A DNA stretch of 64,000 nucleotides from Nibrella saemangeumensis (GTDB lineage: Bacteria > Bacteroidota > Bacteroidia > Cytophagales > Spirosomataceae). The DNA is taken from contig NZ_BAABHD010000005.1 of assembly GCF_039541915.1 (NCBI RefSeq), forward strand, positions 434,001-498,000, in the 5' to 3' direction. The stretch's first letter is position 1. Each line of letters begins with the position of its first letter. Below the pieces are notes generated by a model that saw nothing but the letters and a program-made list of their open reading frames with translations, did no database searches and had not been told where the DNA came from. Both the position numbers and the translations under genes were made by a program. Positions 15,919 through 24,911 of this stretch are shown here, piece after piece.

Positions 15919-17037
15919 CTAATAAGATGATAAAGCTCTGCGTTGATCCGTGATCCGCTGCCATAAGCTGTTCAATTGGCGTGTATCCTCTGCGCCGGTT
16001 ACCTCTATCGTAACTTTTTGCACCCGCTCTCTGGCGGCTGCAATACGCCCGGCCGTTTCGGGGTGAGTAGACAAAGCGGAAGTTAGCGATGCGCCCTCCT
16101 GAGGTAATACCTCCAGCATCCAGACAACGCCCTGCGGGTTGATACCCTGCCGGGCGAGGGCCTCAACGGCAAAGGCGTCGGCCTGGTCTTCCTTGTCGCG
16201 GGAGTAAGACAGCGAGGTCAGGTAGTGGGCGTTGTCAACCAACACCGCCATCAGGCCGGTCACGTCCCCGAACAGTAGGGATAGCATAGCATAGGAAGCT
16301 ACTGTTTGGGTGAGTTGTTGCAGAGAATGACGGTATTCGATATGGCCTGTTTCGTGGGCCAGCAGAGCCGCCAGCTGCTCGTGACGGGTCATCCGGTTCA
16401 ATAAACTATCGTACACAACAATATGCCCGCCGGGGATAGCAAAGGCATTCACCTCCTTGTGCTTTACTACGGTTATGGTAATGGGAAAGCGGGCAGGCAC
16501 CGCTACGGCCTGCCAATACGCATTGACGAGTCGCGTCCGGGCCGAATCAATCGGCAACCGCTCACCGGTAACCACCTGCTTATATAAGGCATTACCCAAC
16601 GCCTGCTCCTGAGCCGGAGGTATCAGTTCTACAACCTGGGAAGCCAGGGCCGATAAGCCATACCGGTATACACTCCAGCCGAGTCCAATCAGTAACAATA
16701 CAATGACCAGTATCGCCTGGAATCCTTTTTCCTGAATCCATAAGCGTTTACCCACCCGCGTGGGCGGCTGTCCGGCATAGCGGGGCTGCACCACCGACTG
16801 GTAATCGACAGTCTCAAAGTCGAGGTACTGGTGCGGAAAGGAACCATACTGCAGCCGGGTCTTACCGGTGGGACTCCAGTCTGCCAAACGGGTCTTTTGA
16901 ACCAGCCAGGCATCGGTCTGCGAAAACCCTTCGGCGTTCGGGTACGTAATCCGGATCACGTCAGTATCCAAATAAACCTCCGCCGGATGGGCCTGCGGTA
17001 ACGTTCCGTCGAAATAGGCAGCCTGTACTACGGACAT
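15919..17037 (-). CDS. M48-family zinc metallopeptidase with N-terminal membrane region
   Basis: 372 residues. A soluble N-terminal domain (about 1-110) precedes one transmembrane helix (about 112-135; FQAILVIVLLLIGLGWSVY). The catalytic zinc motif HETGH is within ALLAHETGHIEYRHS (about residue 228), and the downstream third ligand Glu is in SRDKEDQADAFAVEALARQG. The motif preceding the catalytic helix, AFAIPGGHIVVYDSLL, is typical of M48 (HtpX/BepA/Oma1-like) peptidases. The domain is probably periplasmic; the role may be envelope protein quality control (inference). Confidence 0.9.
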   Translation of the reverse strand: MSVVQAAYFDGTLPQAHPAEVYLDTDVIRITYPNAEGFSQTDAWLVQKTRLADWSPTGKTRLQYGSFPHQYLDFETVDYQSVVQPRYAGQPPTRVGKRLWIQEKGFQAILVIVLLLIGLGWSVYRYGLSALASQVVELIPPAQEQALGNALYKQVVTGERLPIDSARTRLVNAYWQAVAVPARFPITITVVKHKEVNAFAIPGGHIVVYDSLLNRMTRHEQLAALLAHETGHIEYRHSLQQLTQTVASYAMLSLLFGDVTGLMAVLVDNAHYLTSLSYSRDKEDQADAFAVEALARQGINPQGVVWMLEVLPQEGASLTSALSTHPETAGRIAAARERVQKVTIEVTGAEDTRQLNSLWQRITDQRRALSSY

Positions 17038-17089
17038 GGTTTGTTGGTAATCATTGAGACCGGAATTTACAGGATAACGACAAACTGAC

Positions 17090-17452
17090 TTACTGCGACT
17101 TTCCGGGGAAGAGATATTTCGTCACAATAACAAAAAAAGCCGTCACATTTACGGTTGTAGAGCCAATCAGGCCCAGCGTAACGGCTTCGGGTATGTTCAG
17201 GTAACCGAGTCCTTCGGCAATAATGATGCCCAGAATCACCACCAGCCAACCCACAACCATCCAGAAAATCCACTGGGCAAACTTCTTCCGCTCGCGAATG
17301 TCCTGTACAAAGCTCTCCAATCGGGCTTTCCGTTCCTCCTGATCATACTGGTTAAACTCACCCTGCGAGAGGCTGCTACTGCGGGGATCGGCGGAGGAGG
17401 ACTCGATGAGACGCTTAAATACTTCTTTGGCTTTCTCCTCACTCTCCGACAT
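17090..17452 (-). CDS. Small two-helix membrane protein overlapping the Panacea gene
   Basis: 120 residues. Charged N-terminal half (about 1-60) with a likely amphipathic or coiled-coil segment (EERKARLESFVQDIRERKK), then two transmembrane helices (about 62-83 and 92-115) separated by a short loop, ending in a basic tail. It overlaps the 3' end of the Panacea-domain gene by 14 bp, so the two are translationally coupled. Panacea-domain (PanA) antitoxins are known to pair with diverse toxins including membrane-active ones, so this is a candidate toxin partner; that function is inference. Confidence 0.68.
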   Translation of the reverse strand: MSESEEKAKEVFKRLIESSSADPRSSSLSQGEFNQYDQEERKARLESFVQDIRERKKFAQWIFWMVVGWLVVILGIIIAEGLGYLNIPEAVTLGLIGSTTVNVTAFFVIVTKYLFPGKSQ

Positions 17453-17939
17453 TGGTTCTGATGATTTCGGTGAAGTATGCTTTAATCAGGTCGTTGTCGA
17501 TCGGTTCGTACTCGGCAACCCCGCTTTCGGTTTTACTGACGGCCTGGTACCAGGGCGAGCCTTCGGTATGGGTCCAGTTGGAGAGCTGAATGGCGTTAAA
17601 GTCTTTGGTAATGTCCCACGCCATGTTGAGGGTATCCTGCGCCTGCCGGTCGAGCACGTCGCCCTCATCAACAAAACGATCGTCTTCCCAGAAGCCGATC
17701 TTTACAGATTTTGTAATTGGGTTGTTACCCCATTTTTTAAATCGATAGTAAATATCGGGAATAACCGGCCCGTAAGTCCAGGCCTCCACCGGCTCTTTGA
17801 TGAGGGGTTTTTCGTGCCGGGCCAGGTGCAGTCCGTGCGCCAAGTAGATGAGTTTCTGCAACTTCATCGGGGTCACGGGCTTTCCTTCGGCAATGCCTTT
17901 ATTGATGAACTGACTGGCGATAACCAAAGCCGAATACAT
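17439..17939 (-). CDS. Panacea (DUF4065 / SocA-like) domain protein, candidate antitoxin
   Basis: 166 residues from the ATG at 17939 (MYSALVIASQFINKG, the usual family start; the frame stays open 14 codons further up to 17981). Family features: the N-terminal helix, TPMKLQKLIYLAHGLHLA (about 24-41), and EAWTYGPVIPDIYYRFKKWG (about 53-72). The Panacea domain is the antitoxin module of many toxin-antitoxin pairs and also occurs in the SocA proteolytic adaptor and phage proteins. The overlap with a two-helix membrane protein downstream supports a two-gene module. Its true partner and activity are untested. Confidence 0.85.
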   Translation of the reverse strand: MYSALVIASQFINKGIAEGKPVTPMKLQKLIYLAHGLHLARHEKPLIKEPVEAWTYGPVIPDIYYRFKKWGNNPITKSVKIGFWEDDRFVDEGDVLDRQAQDTLNMAWDITKDFNAIQLSNWTHTEGSPWYQAVSKTESGVAEYEPIDNDLIKAYFTEIIRTNVGE

Positions 17940-18044
17940 GATCAGGGGTACCTTTCGGTATTGTTGTTTACTGAAAATCAATAATCAAAGATACAATTAT
18001 ATACGGTTCGATACCACGGTTTAAGCCGACCCGTACGGCACCAA

Positions 18045-18077
18045 AAAAGGTGCCGGGAGATGATTCCGGCACCTTTT
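18045..18077 (-). terminator. Terminator after glycogen synthase
   Basis: A 12-bp perfect stem (AAAAGGTGCCGG / CCGGCACCTTTT) just beyond the glycogen synthase stop. On the minus strand it ends in a T-run. It separates glycogen synthase from the downstream Panacea module on the same strand. Confidence 0.8.
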
Positions 18078-18095
18078 CGTAATGCTCCAGACGCA

Positions 18096-19910
18096 TTATG
18101 GCTTTCTGCGCTTCAACGCGAGGTCGTGGGCGGTATCGTAGTAAGAGCGGAGGTTGGTCCAGTCAAAAACTTCGGCAATGCTCTCGACACGGTTGCGCTG
18201 GGCAATCCGGTCGCGCTGCGACATCCGGACGAACCGGAACAGAATGTTGGCCAGTTGGTCGGCCGCTTCGTTGAAGGACTGCGTCCGGCGGTTCACCACA
18301 TAGATACCCCGGTTTTCGTAATCCCGCATGATCTGCATGATAAAGTCACCGAAACCGGACTGATCGCTGGTGACGGTCGGGATACCACGCACCACGCACT
18401 CCAGCGGGGTATAACCCCACGGTTCGTAATAGCTTGGAAAGACACCCAGGTGGCAGCCCCGCACAAACTGGCCGTAATCCAGACCAAACAGCGGATTGGT
18501 AGACGCGATAAAATCGGGGTGATAAACAATCTTGACCCGGTCAAACTCATTGTTCACCAGTTTAGCCTGCCGGATGAAACGCGTCATGGCGTCTTCCTGC
18601 ACCAGGTCGTGGGTGACAAACCGGGGCAGTTGTTTGGTTTTCCAGCTCTGTATGGTCCGCCGGAGCCGGAGCCGCCAGTACTCGTCAACAAAGCTGTTCA
18701 GATCCGGCATGGCGATGTCGGAGCTGGAGGCTGCGGCCTCAAACAGGCGCTCGCCCACCTGCTGCTCAATAGCCTCACAGGTCTCCTGAATTTCTTCGAG
18801 CAGCGCGCGGGAATGGAGGACATCGGGATTGATGGAGTGATAGGGCTGCTTGGTCACCATAAACATGACGACCGTTGTATCCATATTAGCCTCCCGCATA
18901 CGCCAGTTCAACCGGGCCAGGGCTTCGAGCGTCAGGTCGTAGCCTTTGTTGCTGAATTCAAACCGGCCGGAGGTAAAGAAATAAAGCGTTTTTTCCAGGT
19001 CAAAGGAGTAGGTCTGGAAGAAATGGCCCATCACAAACTCGTGAATCTTGGCCTTATACTTCACGTGCAGGTTCTGAAACTCGTGCACCGCCGTGAAACG
19101 CATAATGTTAAGGCCATTCGGCAGAATCAGGTCGGGGTTGCGGCCGAGAAAGACCTCACACTCACGGGCGGTTACGTCGCTGACGGTTGTAAACACGTGC
19201 GCTTGCTGAGCCGCCAGCCGTTCGATGGTCGCCTGCGTTTCAATGCCATAGTGTCGGGCTTCGCGCTGCCAGTCGAAAAAGGGTAACTTACCGTAAAAGC
19301 CCTCTTCGTTCTGGGCCAGGTAACGCCCCAGCATGGTGGCGTGGGTGGTAAAGACCGTCGCTACTTTAACATTCTCCCGACGCAGATCCGGCAGGCCTGT
19401 GCTGGCCATCCATTCGTGGAAGTGCGCAACCAGGTCGACCCGCCGGGCGTGGTCATCGGCCAGCAGTTTAATAAAAACGCGGGCCGCTTCGCCGAAAGCA
19501 ATTACCTGATTCACCAGTTCTTCGACACCCAACGTTGATAGCTGATGCCGCTCCCAGAGATCATGTTTGATCTGGTTAAGTTGCGGAATAAAGCTTTCCA
19601 AATGGAACAGCACAATCTTGGGCCGGCCGGTTACCAGCCAGTAACCATACTCTACTGCGTAACCCATCTGCCGCATTTTCCGGACCGTTTGCCCGATTTC
19701 TGTTTCGTCCGGCTCAGTAATGGGTTCATATTCGGCAGCAGCCCGCTGGGGGAAATAGGGACCAAGGCAAACATAGTCGTCACCCCATTTTTCGACCATG
19801 GCCGGCACCTTCGAACGAATAACGGTATAGATACCGCCCACCTGGTTACAAACCTCCCAGGCTAACTCCAGCAATAGTTTACGCTTCGATGTAGAGAATA
19901 CTGATTCCAA
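18096..19910 (-). CDS. Glycogen synthase, eukaryotic (GT3) type
   Basis: 604-605 residues. Adds glucose from a nucleotide sugar to the non-reducing end of glycogen. It resembles yeast/animal glycogen synthase (GT3) rather than bacterial GlgA (GT5): ELAWEVCNQVGGIYTVIRSK at the N-terminus, HFHEWM and TTHATMLGRYL, a conserved arginine region, and the C-terminal GVFPSYYEPWGYTPLECVVRGIP with the catalytic glutamates. No ATG is available between the upstream in-frame stop and the conserved start, so TTG at 19910 is the likely start. GT3 enzymes are known from Bacteroidota. No other glycogen gene is adjacent. Confidence 0.9.
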   Translation of the reverse strand: MESVFSTSKRKLLLELAWEVCNQVGGIYTVIRSKVPAMVEKWGDDYVCLGPYFPQRAAAEYEPITEPDETEIGQTVRKMRQMGYAVEYGYWLVTGRPKIVLFHLESFIPQLNQIKHDLWERHQLSTLGVEELVNQVIAFGEAARVFIKLLADDHARRVDLVAHFHEWMASTGLPDLRRENVKVATVFTTHATMLGRYLAQNEEGFYGKLPFFDWQREARHYGIETQATIERLAAQQAHVFTTVSDVTARECEVFLGRNPDLILPNGLNIMRFTAVHEFQNLHVKYKAKIHEFVMGHFFQTYSFDLEKTLYFFTSGRFEFSNKGYDLTLEALARLNWRMREANMDTTVVMFMVTKQPYHSINPDVLHSRALLEEIQETCEAIEQQVGERLFEAAASSSDIAMPDLNSFVDEYWRLRLRRTIQSWKTKQLPRFVTHDLVQEDAMTRFIRQAKLVNNEFDRVKIVYHPDFIASTNPLFGLDYGQFVRGCHLGVFPSYYEPWGYTPLECVVRGIPTVTSDQSGFGDFIMQIMRDYENRGIYVVNRRTQSFNEAADQLANILFRFVRMSQRDRIAQRNRVESIAEVFDWTNLRSYYDTAHDLALKRRKP

Positions 19911-19966
19911 GACTGTTTGGCTTTTTAAACGATAACCGGACGTAATCAGCGGCTAAGATACAAAGG

Positions 19967-20935
19967 CTACTTTACAAAAGAAGCTGATTCTATCACTCGG
20001 TTACGTCCGTTCTGGTATAAGGTATAATTAAAGTCGGGCTGTATACTATACGCACCATGTTCGCCTTTTTTATTGATAGCGAGGTACCCAACCTGAAATT
20101 CTTTATAGTTCTGTTTGCTGGTAATGCGCCGGGCTGCCTCCAGACATGCCTCCTGTGGGGTACGTCCCTGTCGCATCAGTTCGACTACCAGAAAGGCTCC
20201 GCAGGTTTTCATCACAGCCTCTCCTAACCCTGTTGCTACCGCCCCGCCAATCTCATTATCGATAAAAAGACCGGCGCCGATAATGGGCGAATCACCCACC
20301 CGGCCGTGCATCTTAAAGGCCAACCCGCTGGTCGTACACGCTCCGGACAGATTGCCCTGGCTGTCAATAGCCAGCATCCCGATTGTATCATGACGTTCGA
20401 TATTGATGATCGGTTTGTACTGAGCCGTCTTGAGCCACTCCTGCCACTCTTTCCGGGCGTGGGGTGTTAGCAGGTCCTGTTTTTTGAACCCTTGAGCCAG
20501 CGCAAATTGCAAGGCACCCTCACCGCTCAGCATCACATGCGGGGTCTTATCCATGACCGCCCTGGCAACCGAGATTGGGTGCATAATGTGTTCCAGAAAA
20601 GTGACCGAACCGGCATTACCCTTTTCGTCCATTATGCAGGCATCCAGCGTAACGCGGCCGTCCCGGTCGGGTAAGCCGCCATAACCGACGCTGGTATCAC
20701 TGGTATCCGCTTCAGGAATGCGAACACCCGCTTCGACGGCATCCAGCGCCCGGCCCCCTTTTTTCAGTACAGCGATAGCGGCTTCGTTGGCCTTAATCTG
20801 CTTCCAGGTAGAGATAACGAGCGGGTAACCAGCAGCAGATTCAGGATTGTTAACAGATGCGGGGGCCGATTGAAGCGCAGAAGGCATCCAGCCGGCCAGC
20901 GCACTTAATGAGATAAAGCGTCGGCGATTCAGCAT
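19967..20935 (-). CDS. N4-(beta-N-acetylglucosaminyl)-L-asparaginase (glycosylasparaginase), exported
   Basis: 322 residues of the Ntn-hydrolase fold. The autocatalytic cleavage site and nucleophile are in RHDTIGMLAID (Thr at about residue 185 becomes the N-terminal nucleophile of the beta chain). Substrate-binding pattern: VGYGGLPDRDGRVTLDA, GRVGDSPIIGAG and GGAVATGLGEAVMK. The N-terminus NRRRFISLSALAG looks like a twin-arginine signal, so export is likely. It hydrolyses the GlcNAc-Asn bond of N-glycopeptides in characterised relatives; the natural substrate here is unknown. Stand-alone gene divergent from purU. Confidence 0.9.
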   Translation of the reverse strand: MLNRRRFISLSALAGWMPSALQSAPASVNNPESAAGYPLVISTWKQIKANEAAIAVLKKGGRALDAVEAGVRIPEADTSDTSVGYGGLPDRDGRVTLDACIMDEKGNAGSVTFLEHIMHPISVARAVMDKTPHVMLSGEGALQFALAQGFKKQDLLTPHARKEWQEWLKTAQYKPIINIERHDTIGMLAIDSQGNLSGACTTSGLAFKMHGRVGDSPIIGAGLFIDNEIGGAVATGLGEAVMKTCGAFLVVELMRQGRTPQEACLEAARRITSKQNYKEFQVGYLAINKKGEHGAYSIQPDFNYTLYQNGRNRVIESASFVK

Positions 20936-21023
20936 AGGGATTGGGTTACGGCCTAAAGAAAAGAAATTAACCGATTGCTTTTACTACTTTTACCCGATTT
21001 ATTGCATCCCACGCTTCTGACCA

Positions 21024-21863
21024 ATGGCTGATACGAGTAAGCATATTTTGTTGATGGATGGACCCGACAACAAAGGCTTAATTTACCACGTAACCGGTGT
21101 TCTGTTCCGCCACGGACTGAACATCATCCGCAACGACGAGTATGTAAGCCCCTCCCGGCAATTTTTCATGCGAACGGAATTTGAGGGCAACTTTGACAAT
21201 GAGGCTTTGCTAAACGAGTTACAGACAACGCTGCCGCCGGGCATTACGTTGCGCATCAACCCGAAGAAGAAAAAGAACATCGTGGTCTTTGTGACCAAAG
21301 AGCACCACTGCCTGGCCGAACTCCTGATCCGCTATGCCTTTAACGAACTGGATGCCGATATTCTGGCCGTTATCAGCAACTACAATGTGTTGCAGCCGCT
21401 AGTCAGTAAATTTGGCATTCCATTCCATTACATCTCCCACGAGCACAAGACCCGCGAAGAACACGAAGAAGCCATGCTGCGCACGTTGGCAATTTATGAG
21501 CCGGAATACCTGGTTCTGGCCAAATACATGCGCGTACTGACGGCCGAGTTTGTAAAGCACTATCCCAACCGGATCGTCAACATTCATCACTCCTTTTTAC
21601 CGGCTTTTATCGGAGCCAACCCGTACCGGCAGGCGTATGAGCGGGGCGTTAAGATCATTGGCGCAACGGCCCACTTCGTCAACAACGATCTCGACGAAGG
21701 GCCAATTATTGCGCAAAACGTGAAGGAAGTTGACCATCGGCACACGGCAGCCGATATGGCGACAGAAGGCAAAGACGTGGAGAAGCTGGTCTTATCACAA
21801 GCGCTGAAGCTGGTCTTCAACGACCGCGTTTTCATCCACGGCAACCGGTCTATAGTGTTATAA
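21024..21863 (+). CDS. purU: Formyltetrahydrofolate deformylase
   Basis: 279 residues. Hydrolyses 10-formyl-THF to formate and THF, balancing one-carbon pools and supplying formate for PurT. N-terminal ACT domain (about 6-85; LLMDGPDNKGLIYHVTGVLFRHG) and a C-terminal formyltransferase-fold catalytic domain (about 88-279). The catalytic Asn-His-Asp set is visible as NIHHSFLPAFIGANPY (about residue 190) and NNDLDEGPIIAQ (about 227). Complete, standard length. Confidence 0.96.
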   Translation: MADTSKHILLMDGPDNKGLIYHVTGVLFRHGLNIIRNDEYVSPSRQFFMRTEFEGNFDNEALLNELQTTLPPGITLRINPKKKKNIVVFVTKEHHCLAELLIRYAFNELDADILAVISNYNVLQPLVSKFGIPFHYISHEHKTREEHEEAMLRTLAIYEPEYLVLAKYMRVLTAEFVKHYPNRIVNIHHSFLPAFIGANPYRQAYERGVKIIGATAHFVNNDLDEGPIIAQNVKEVDHRHTAADMATEGKDVEKLVLSQALKLVFNDRVFIHGNRSIVL

Positions 21864-22077
21864 GCTACTGGGGCTGCTCCTGCTGCCTGCCAGATAGATT
21901 AAGAATAACAAACCTACTCAACTGTCTGAACTATACTATTTAACGGGTTTTGCAAACACCCTCCAAAACCAAACTATGTTTTTCTGTAACCCAGGAGGAC
22001 CGGCTTTTACTAAGGAATATAGTATATTTCCGCTTTAAAATTGCGATTAACTCTAGTTTACTCCTGCTGCAGGCATC

Positions 22078-23673
22078 ATGCAAAAGCTTCAAACCCTCGA
22101 TTACGCAGTCTTTTTTATTTATTTTATTATTGTAGCCTCGTACGGTTATTGGATTTACCAGAGAAAAAAAACCAGAGAAACTACCTCAACTGACTTCTTC
22201 CTGGCAGAAGGTGCCCTCACCTGGTGGGCCATTGGGTCTTCGCTAATAGCCTCAAATATCTCCGCCGAACAATTTATTGGTGCTTCGGGCAACGGCTTTT
22301 CGATGGGTCTGGCTATCGCCACTTACGAATGGATGGCAGCCGCAACGCTGATTGTCGTCGGCGTTTTTTTTATGCCTATTTATCTGAAGAATCACATCTT
22401 CACGATGCCACAGTTCCTCACAAAGCGGTATAATAACACCGTGAGTACCATCATGGCGGTATTCTGGCTGTTTCTGTACATCGTGGTGAACCTGACTTCC
22501 ATCCTCTACCTGGGTGCGCTGGCCATCAGCACTATATCCGGTTTGAATTTCACGCTCTGTATGATAGGCCTGGCCGTCTTTGCCATCATTATCACCATTG
22601 GCGGTATGAAGGTCATTGGCTATACAGATGTTATTCAGGTCTTCTTCCTGATTCTTGGTGGATTGGCCACTACGTACCTGGCCCTGGAACTTGTATCAAA
22701 TCAATTCGGTACCCAGGGAGTAGGCAGAGGTTTTGGTCTGATGCTGGAGAAGGTACCCGACCATTTCGACATGATTTTTACGAAAGATCAGCCCTATTAT
22801 ATGTCCTTACCGGGTTTGTCTGTACTCATTGGCGGCATGTGGATTGTTAACCTGAATTATTGGGGCTGTAATCAGTACATTACGCAGCGTGCCTTGGGTG
22901 CCGACCTGAAAACGGCCCGGGAAGGTATTCTGTTTGCCGCATTCCTGAAGCTGCTGATGCCGGTTATTGTGATTTTGCCGGGTATCGCGGCTTATACGCT
23001 CTACCAGCAGGGCCTCTTTCAGCAGGAAATGACGTCGGCCGGTGAACTTAACCCCGACAATGCCTATCCGGTTCTGCTGAACCTGCTCCCGACCGGTTTG
23101 AAAGGACTTTCGTTTGCCGCCCTTACCGCTGCAGTGGTAGCGTCACTGGCCGGTAAAGCCAACAGTATTTCAACAATCTTTACCCTCGATATTTATAATA
23201 AATTCATCGACCCAAACGCAAGTGAACGCAAGCAGGTACGCATTGGCCGTATGGCGGTAATTGTTTCCATGATTCTCGCTATTGTTATCTCACCGTACCT
23301 GGGTATCGACAAAAAGGGAGGCTTTCAGTTTATTCAGGAAATGACCGGTCTGGTATCGCCGGGGGTTTTTGCCGCCTTCGTTATGGGTTTTTTCTGGAAA
23401 AAGACCAACTCAATGGCCGCCCTGATCGCTATTGTTGGTGGCTTTTTACTAGCCGTTGCCTTACATTTCCTGGCACCTGGCATTCCATTCCTGGATCGGA
23501 TGGGAATTGTGTTTATGATTTGCGTGGCCGTTATGATCGCGGTGAGTCTGGCCCAGCCCAGTACGAAAGGCTTGGATATTGATGCCTCTATGTTCCGCAC
23601 GTCCGGTAGTTTTGCCTTCGGTGCCGGGGTGATCGTAGTTATCCTGACCTTCCTGTACGCTTACTTCTGGTAA
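22078..23673 (+). CDS. Sodium:solute symporter (SSS / SLC5 family, sugar-type)
   Basis: 531 residues with about 14 transmembrane helices. The N-terminal conserved region STDFFLAEGALTWWAIGSSLIASNISAEQFIGASG is the SSS signature with the Na2-site elements, and the family hallmark GGMKVIGYTDVIQ is present, as is the GAVVASLAGKANSISTIFT-like segment (about 350-370). It most resembles Bacteroidota sodium/sugar (SGLT-like) cotransporters. No catabolic genes are adjacent to indicate the sugar. A leader of about 210 bp precedes it with no clear regulatory motif. Confidence 0.88.
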   Translation: MQKLQTLDYAVFFIYFIIVASYGYWIYQRKKTRETTSTDFFLAEGALTWWAIGSSLIASNISAEQFIGASGNGFSMGLAIATYEWMAAATLIVVGVFFMPIYLKNHIFTMPQFLTKRYNNTVSTIMAVFWLFLYIVVNLTSILYLGALAISTISGLNFTLCMIGLAVFAIIITIGGMKVIGYTDVIQVFFLILGGLATTYLALELVSNQFGTQGVGRGFGLMLEKVPDHFDMIFTKDQPYYMSLPGLSVLIGGMWIVNLNYWGCNQYITQRALGADLKTAREGILFAAFLKLLMPVIVILPGIAAYTLYQQGLFQQEMTSAGELNPDNAYPVLLNLLPTGLKGLSFAALTAAVVASLAGKANSISTIFTLDIYNKFIDPNASERKQVRIGRMAVIVSMILAIVISPYLGIDKKGGFQFIQEMTGLVSPGVFAAFVMGFFWKKTNSMAALIAIVGGFLLAVALHFLAPGIPFLDRMGIVFMICVAVMIAVSLAQPSTKGLDIDASMFRTSGSFAFGAGVIVVILTFLYAYFW

Positions 23674-23697
23674 TCCGGTAAACAGACCACTGCTTAC

Positions 23698-23731
23698 ACA
23701 AAGCCCTGCCATCTATCTGGTGGGGCTTTGT
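23698..23731. terminator. Bidirectional terminator between the SSS symporter and cutC
   Basis: A 9-bp perfect stem (ACAAAGCCC / GGGCTTTGT), followed by TGTTT on the plus strand. The hairpin includes the cutC stop codon on the minus strand. Confidence 0.7.
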
Positions 23732-24459
23732 TGTTTAGTGGCCTCTACAATGGTCCTGACAATCGCTTCATCCGACTCGATACGCTCATATTCGCCCAGC
23801 ACCGCAGAAGCCATACTAAGCCCTGCCCGGCGAAAAGTCATCGGACTCTCCAGGCTGGTTTTGCCGCTTAAATGCACGGCCTGCACTCCTGCTTCAATGA
23901 GCAAGCCTACGTTTTGGCGATTTACGCCGGCACCCGCCATGATATTGATGCGGCCACTGCCCTGGTGAACCAACTGACGGAGCTGCTCTATACCCTGCCC
24001 GGCGGATGGCTGCTGACCAGACGTTAAAATAGTAACGGCTCCGGCCCGGATAACCGCTTCCAGTGCCTCACCGGCGTCGCGGGTCATATCGAAGGCCCGG
24101 TGAAATGTGACCGGTAAAGGTTGGGCCAGTTCTACCAATTGCCGGGTGCGTTCCTCATCAACGGTACCATCGGCTTTTAATAAGCCCAGCACTATACCGT
24201 CTGCTCCCAGCGATTTAGCCATGTCAATGTCCGCCTGCATAACGGCAAATTCCGTATCCGAATACAGAAAGTCGCCCCCTCTTGGCCGAATCATTACGTA
24301 CAGGTCGATGCTCAGCTGCCGGCAAGCCAGTTGAATCAGTCCGGCGCTTGGCGTGAGGCCCCCTTCACTTAGGCTGCTACAGAGTTCAACCCGGCCGGCT
24401 CCGGCACGCTGAGCAACCAGACACGACTCCAGAGAATACGCACAAATTTCAACAACCAT
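23713..24459 (-). CDS. cutC: CutC family protein
   Basis: 248 residues, TIM-barrel. N-terminus MVVEICAYSLESCLVAQRAGAGRVELCSSLSEGGLTPS is diagnostic; further motifs are VMIRPRGGDFLYSD, VLGLLKADGTVDEERT, VTFHRAFDMTRD and ILTSGQ...AGAGVN. CutC was linked to copper homeostasis, but its biochemical activity remains uncertain. ATG at 24459 was chosen; upstream in frame there is only TTG at 24474. Stand-alone. Confidence 0.93.
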   Translation of the reverse strand: MVVEICAYSLESCLVAQRAGAGRVELCSSLSEGGLTPSAGLIQLACRQLSIDLYVMIRPRGGDFLYSDTEFAVMQADIDMAKSLGADGIVLGLLKADGTVDEERTRQLVELAQPLPVTFHRAFDMTRDAGEALEAVIRAGAVTILTSGQQPSAGQGIEQLRQLVHQGSGRINIMAGAGVNRQNVGLLIEAGVQAVHLSGKTSLESPMTFRRAGLSMASAVLGEYERIESDEAIVRTIVEATKQQSPTR

Positions 24460-24595
24460 TCTTTCGTCGTTCAAAAAATAAATCTATTATTAGCAAATCA
24501 AACAAATGAACAGCCGTTTGGTTATTGGCAATAACTTCAGCCTATATCCGCTTTAAAAGAATGTAGGCAAAAAGCTTTCAGCAATCATTTTTTTT

Positions 24596-24603
24596 TACTT
24601 TTG
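24596..24603 (+). promoter_or_regulatory. -7 promoter element for the DUF2795 gene
   Basis: TACTTTTG matches TAnnTTTG, about 40 bp upstream of the ATG, preceded by a T-rich stretch. Confidence 0.55.
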
Positions 24604-24643
24604 CACCCTCTAAATCAGCATCAGTTATAAAAACAGCAAAAAT

Positions 24644-24865
24644 ATGTACTGGACACTTGAACTTGCATCGTACCTGGAAGACGCCCCCTGGCCAGCTACT
24701 AAAGATGAATTAATTGACTACTCAATTCGCTCAGGCGCTCCCCTTGAGGTTGTAGAAAACCTGCAGGAGCTGGAAGATGACGGGCAACCGTATGAAAGTA
24801 TCGAAGAAATCTGGCCCGATTACCCCACCAAAGATGATTTCTTCTTCAACGAAGACGAGTATTAA
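24644..24865 (+). CDS. DUF2795 domain-containing small acidic protein
   Basis: 73 residues, strongly acidic. It matches the Bacteroidota DUF2795 pattern: TLELASYLEDAPWPATKDELIDYSIRSGAPLEVVENLQEL followed by IEEIWPDYPTKDDF. The first part is a small helical fold also seen in actinobacterial proteins. The conserved ending and strong promoter suggest an abundant housekeeping protein, but the function is unknown. Monocistronic, with its own promoter and a strong terminator. Confidence 0.88.
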   Translation: MYWTLELASYLEDAPWPATKDELIDYSIRSGAPLEVVENLQELEDDGQPYESIEEIWPDYPTKDDFFFNEDEY

Positions 24866-24888
24866 ACAGTAAAAGGCAGTATACGAAG

Positions 24889-24911
24889 AAGCGTAGCCTG
24901 TGGCTACGCTT
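24889..24911. terminator. Terminator between DUF2795 gene and glpD
   Basis: A 10-bp perfect stem (AAGCGTAGCC / GGCTACGCTT) with a 3-base loop, followed by TATTTATTT. The right arm contains the glpD stop codon, so it serves both strands. Confidence 0.85.
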
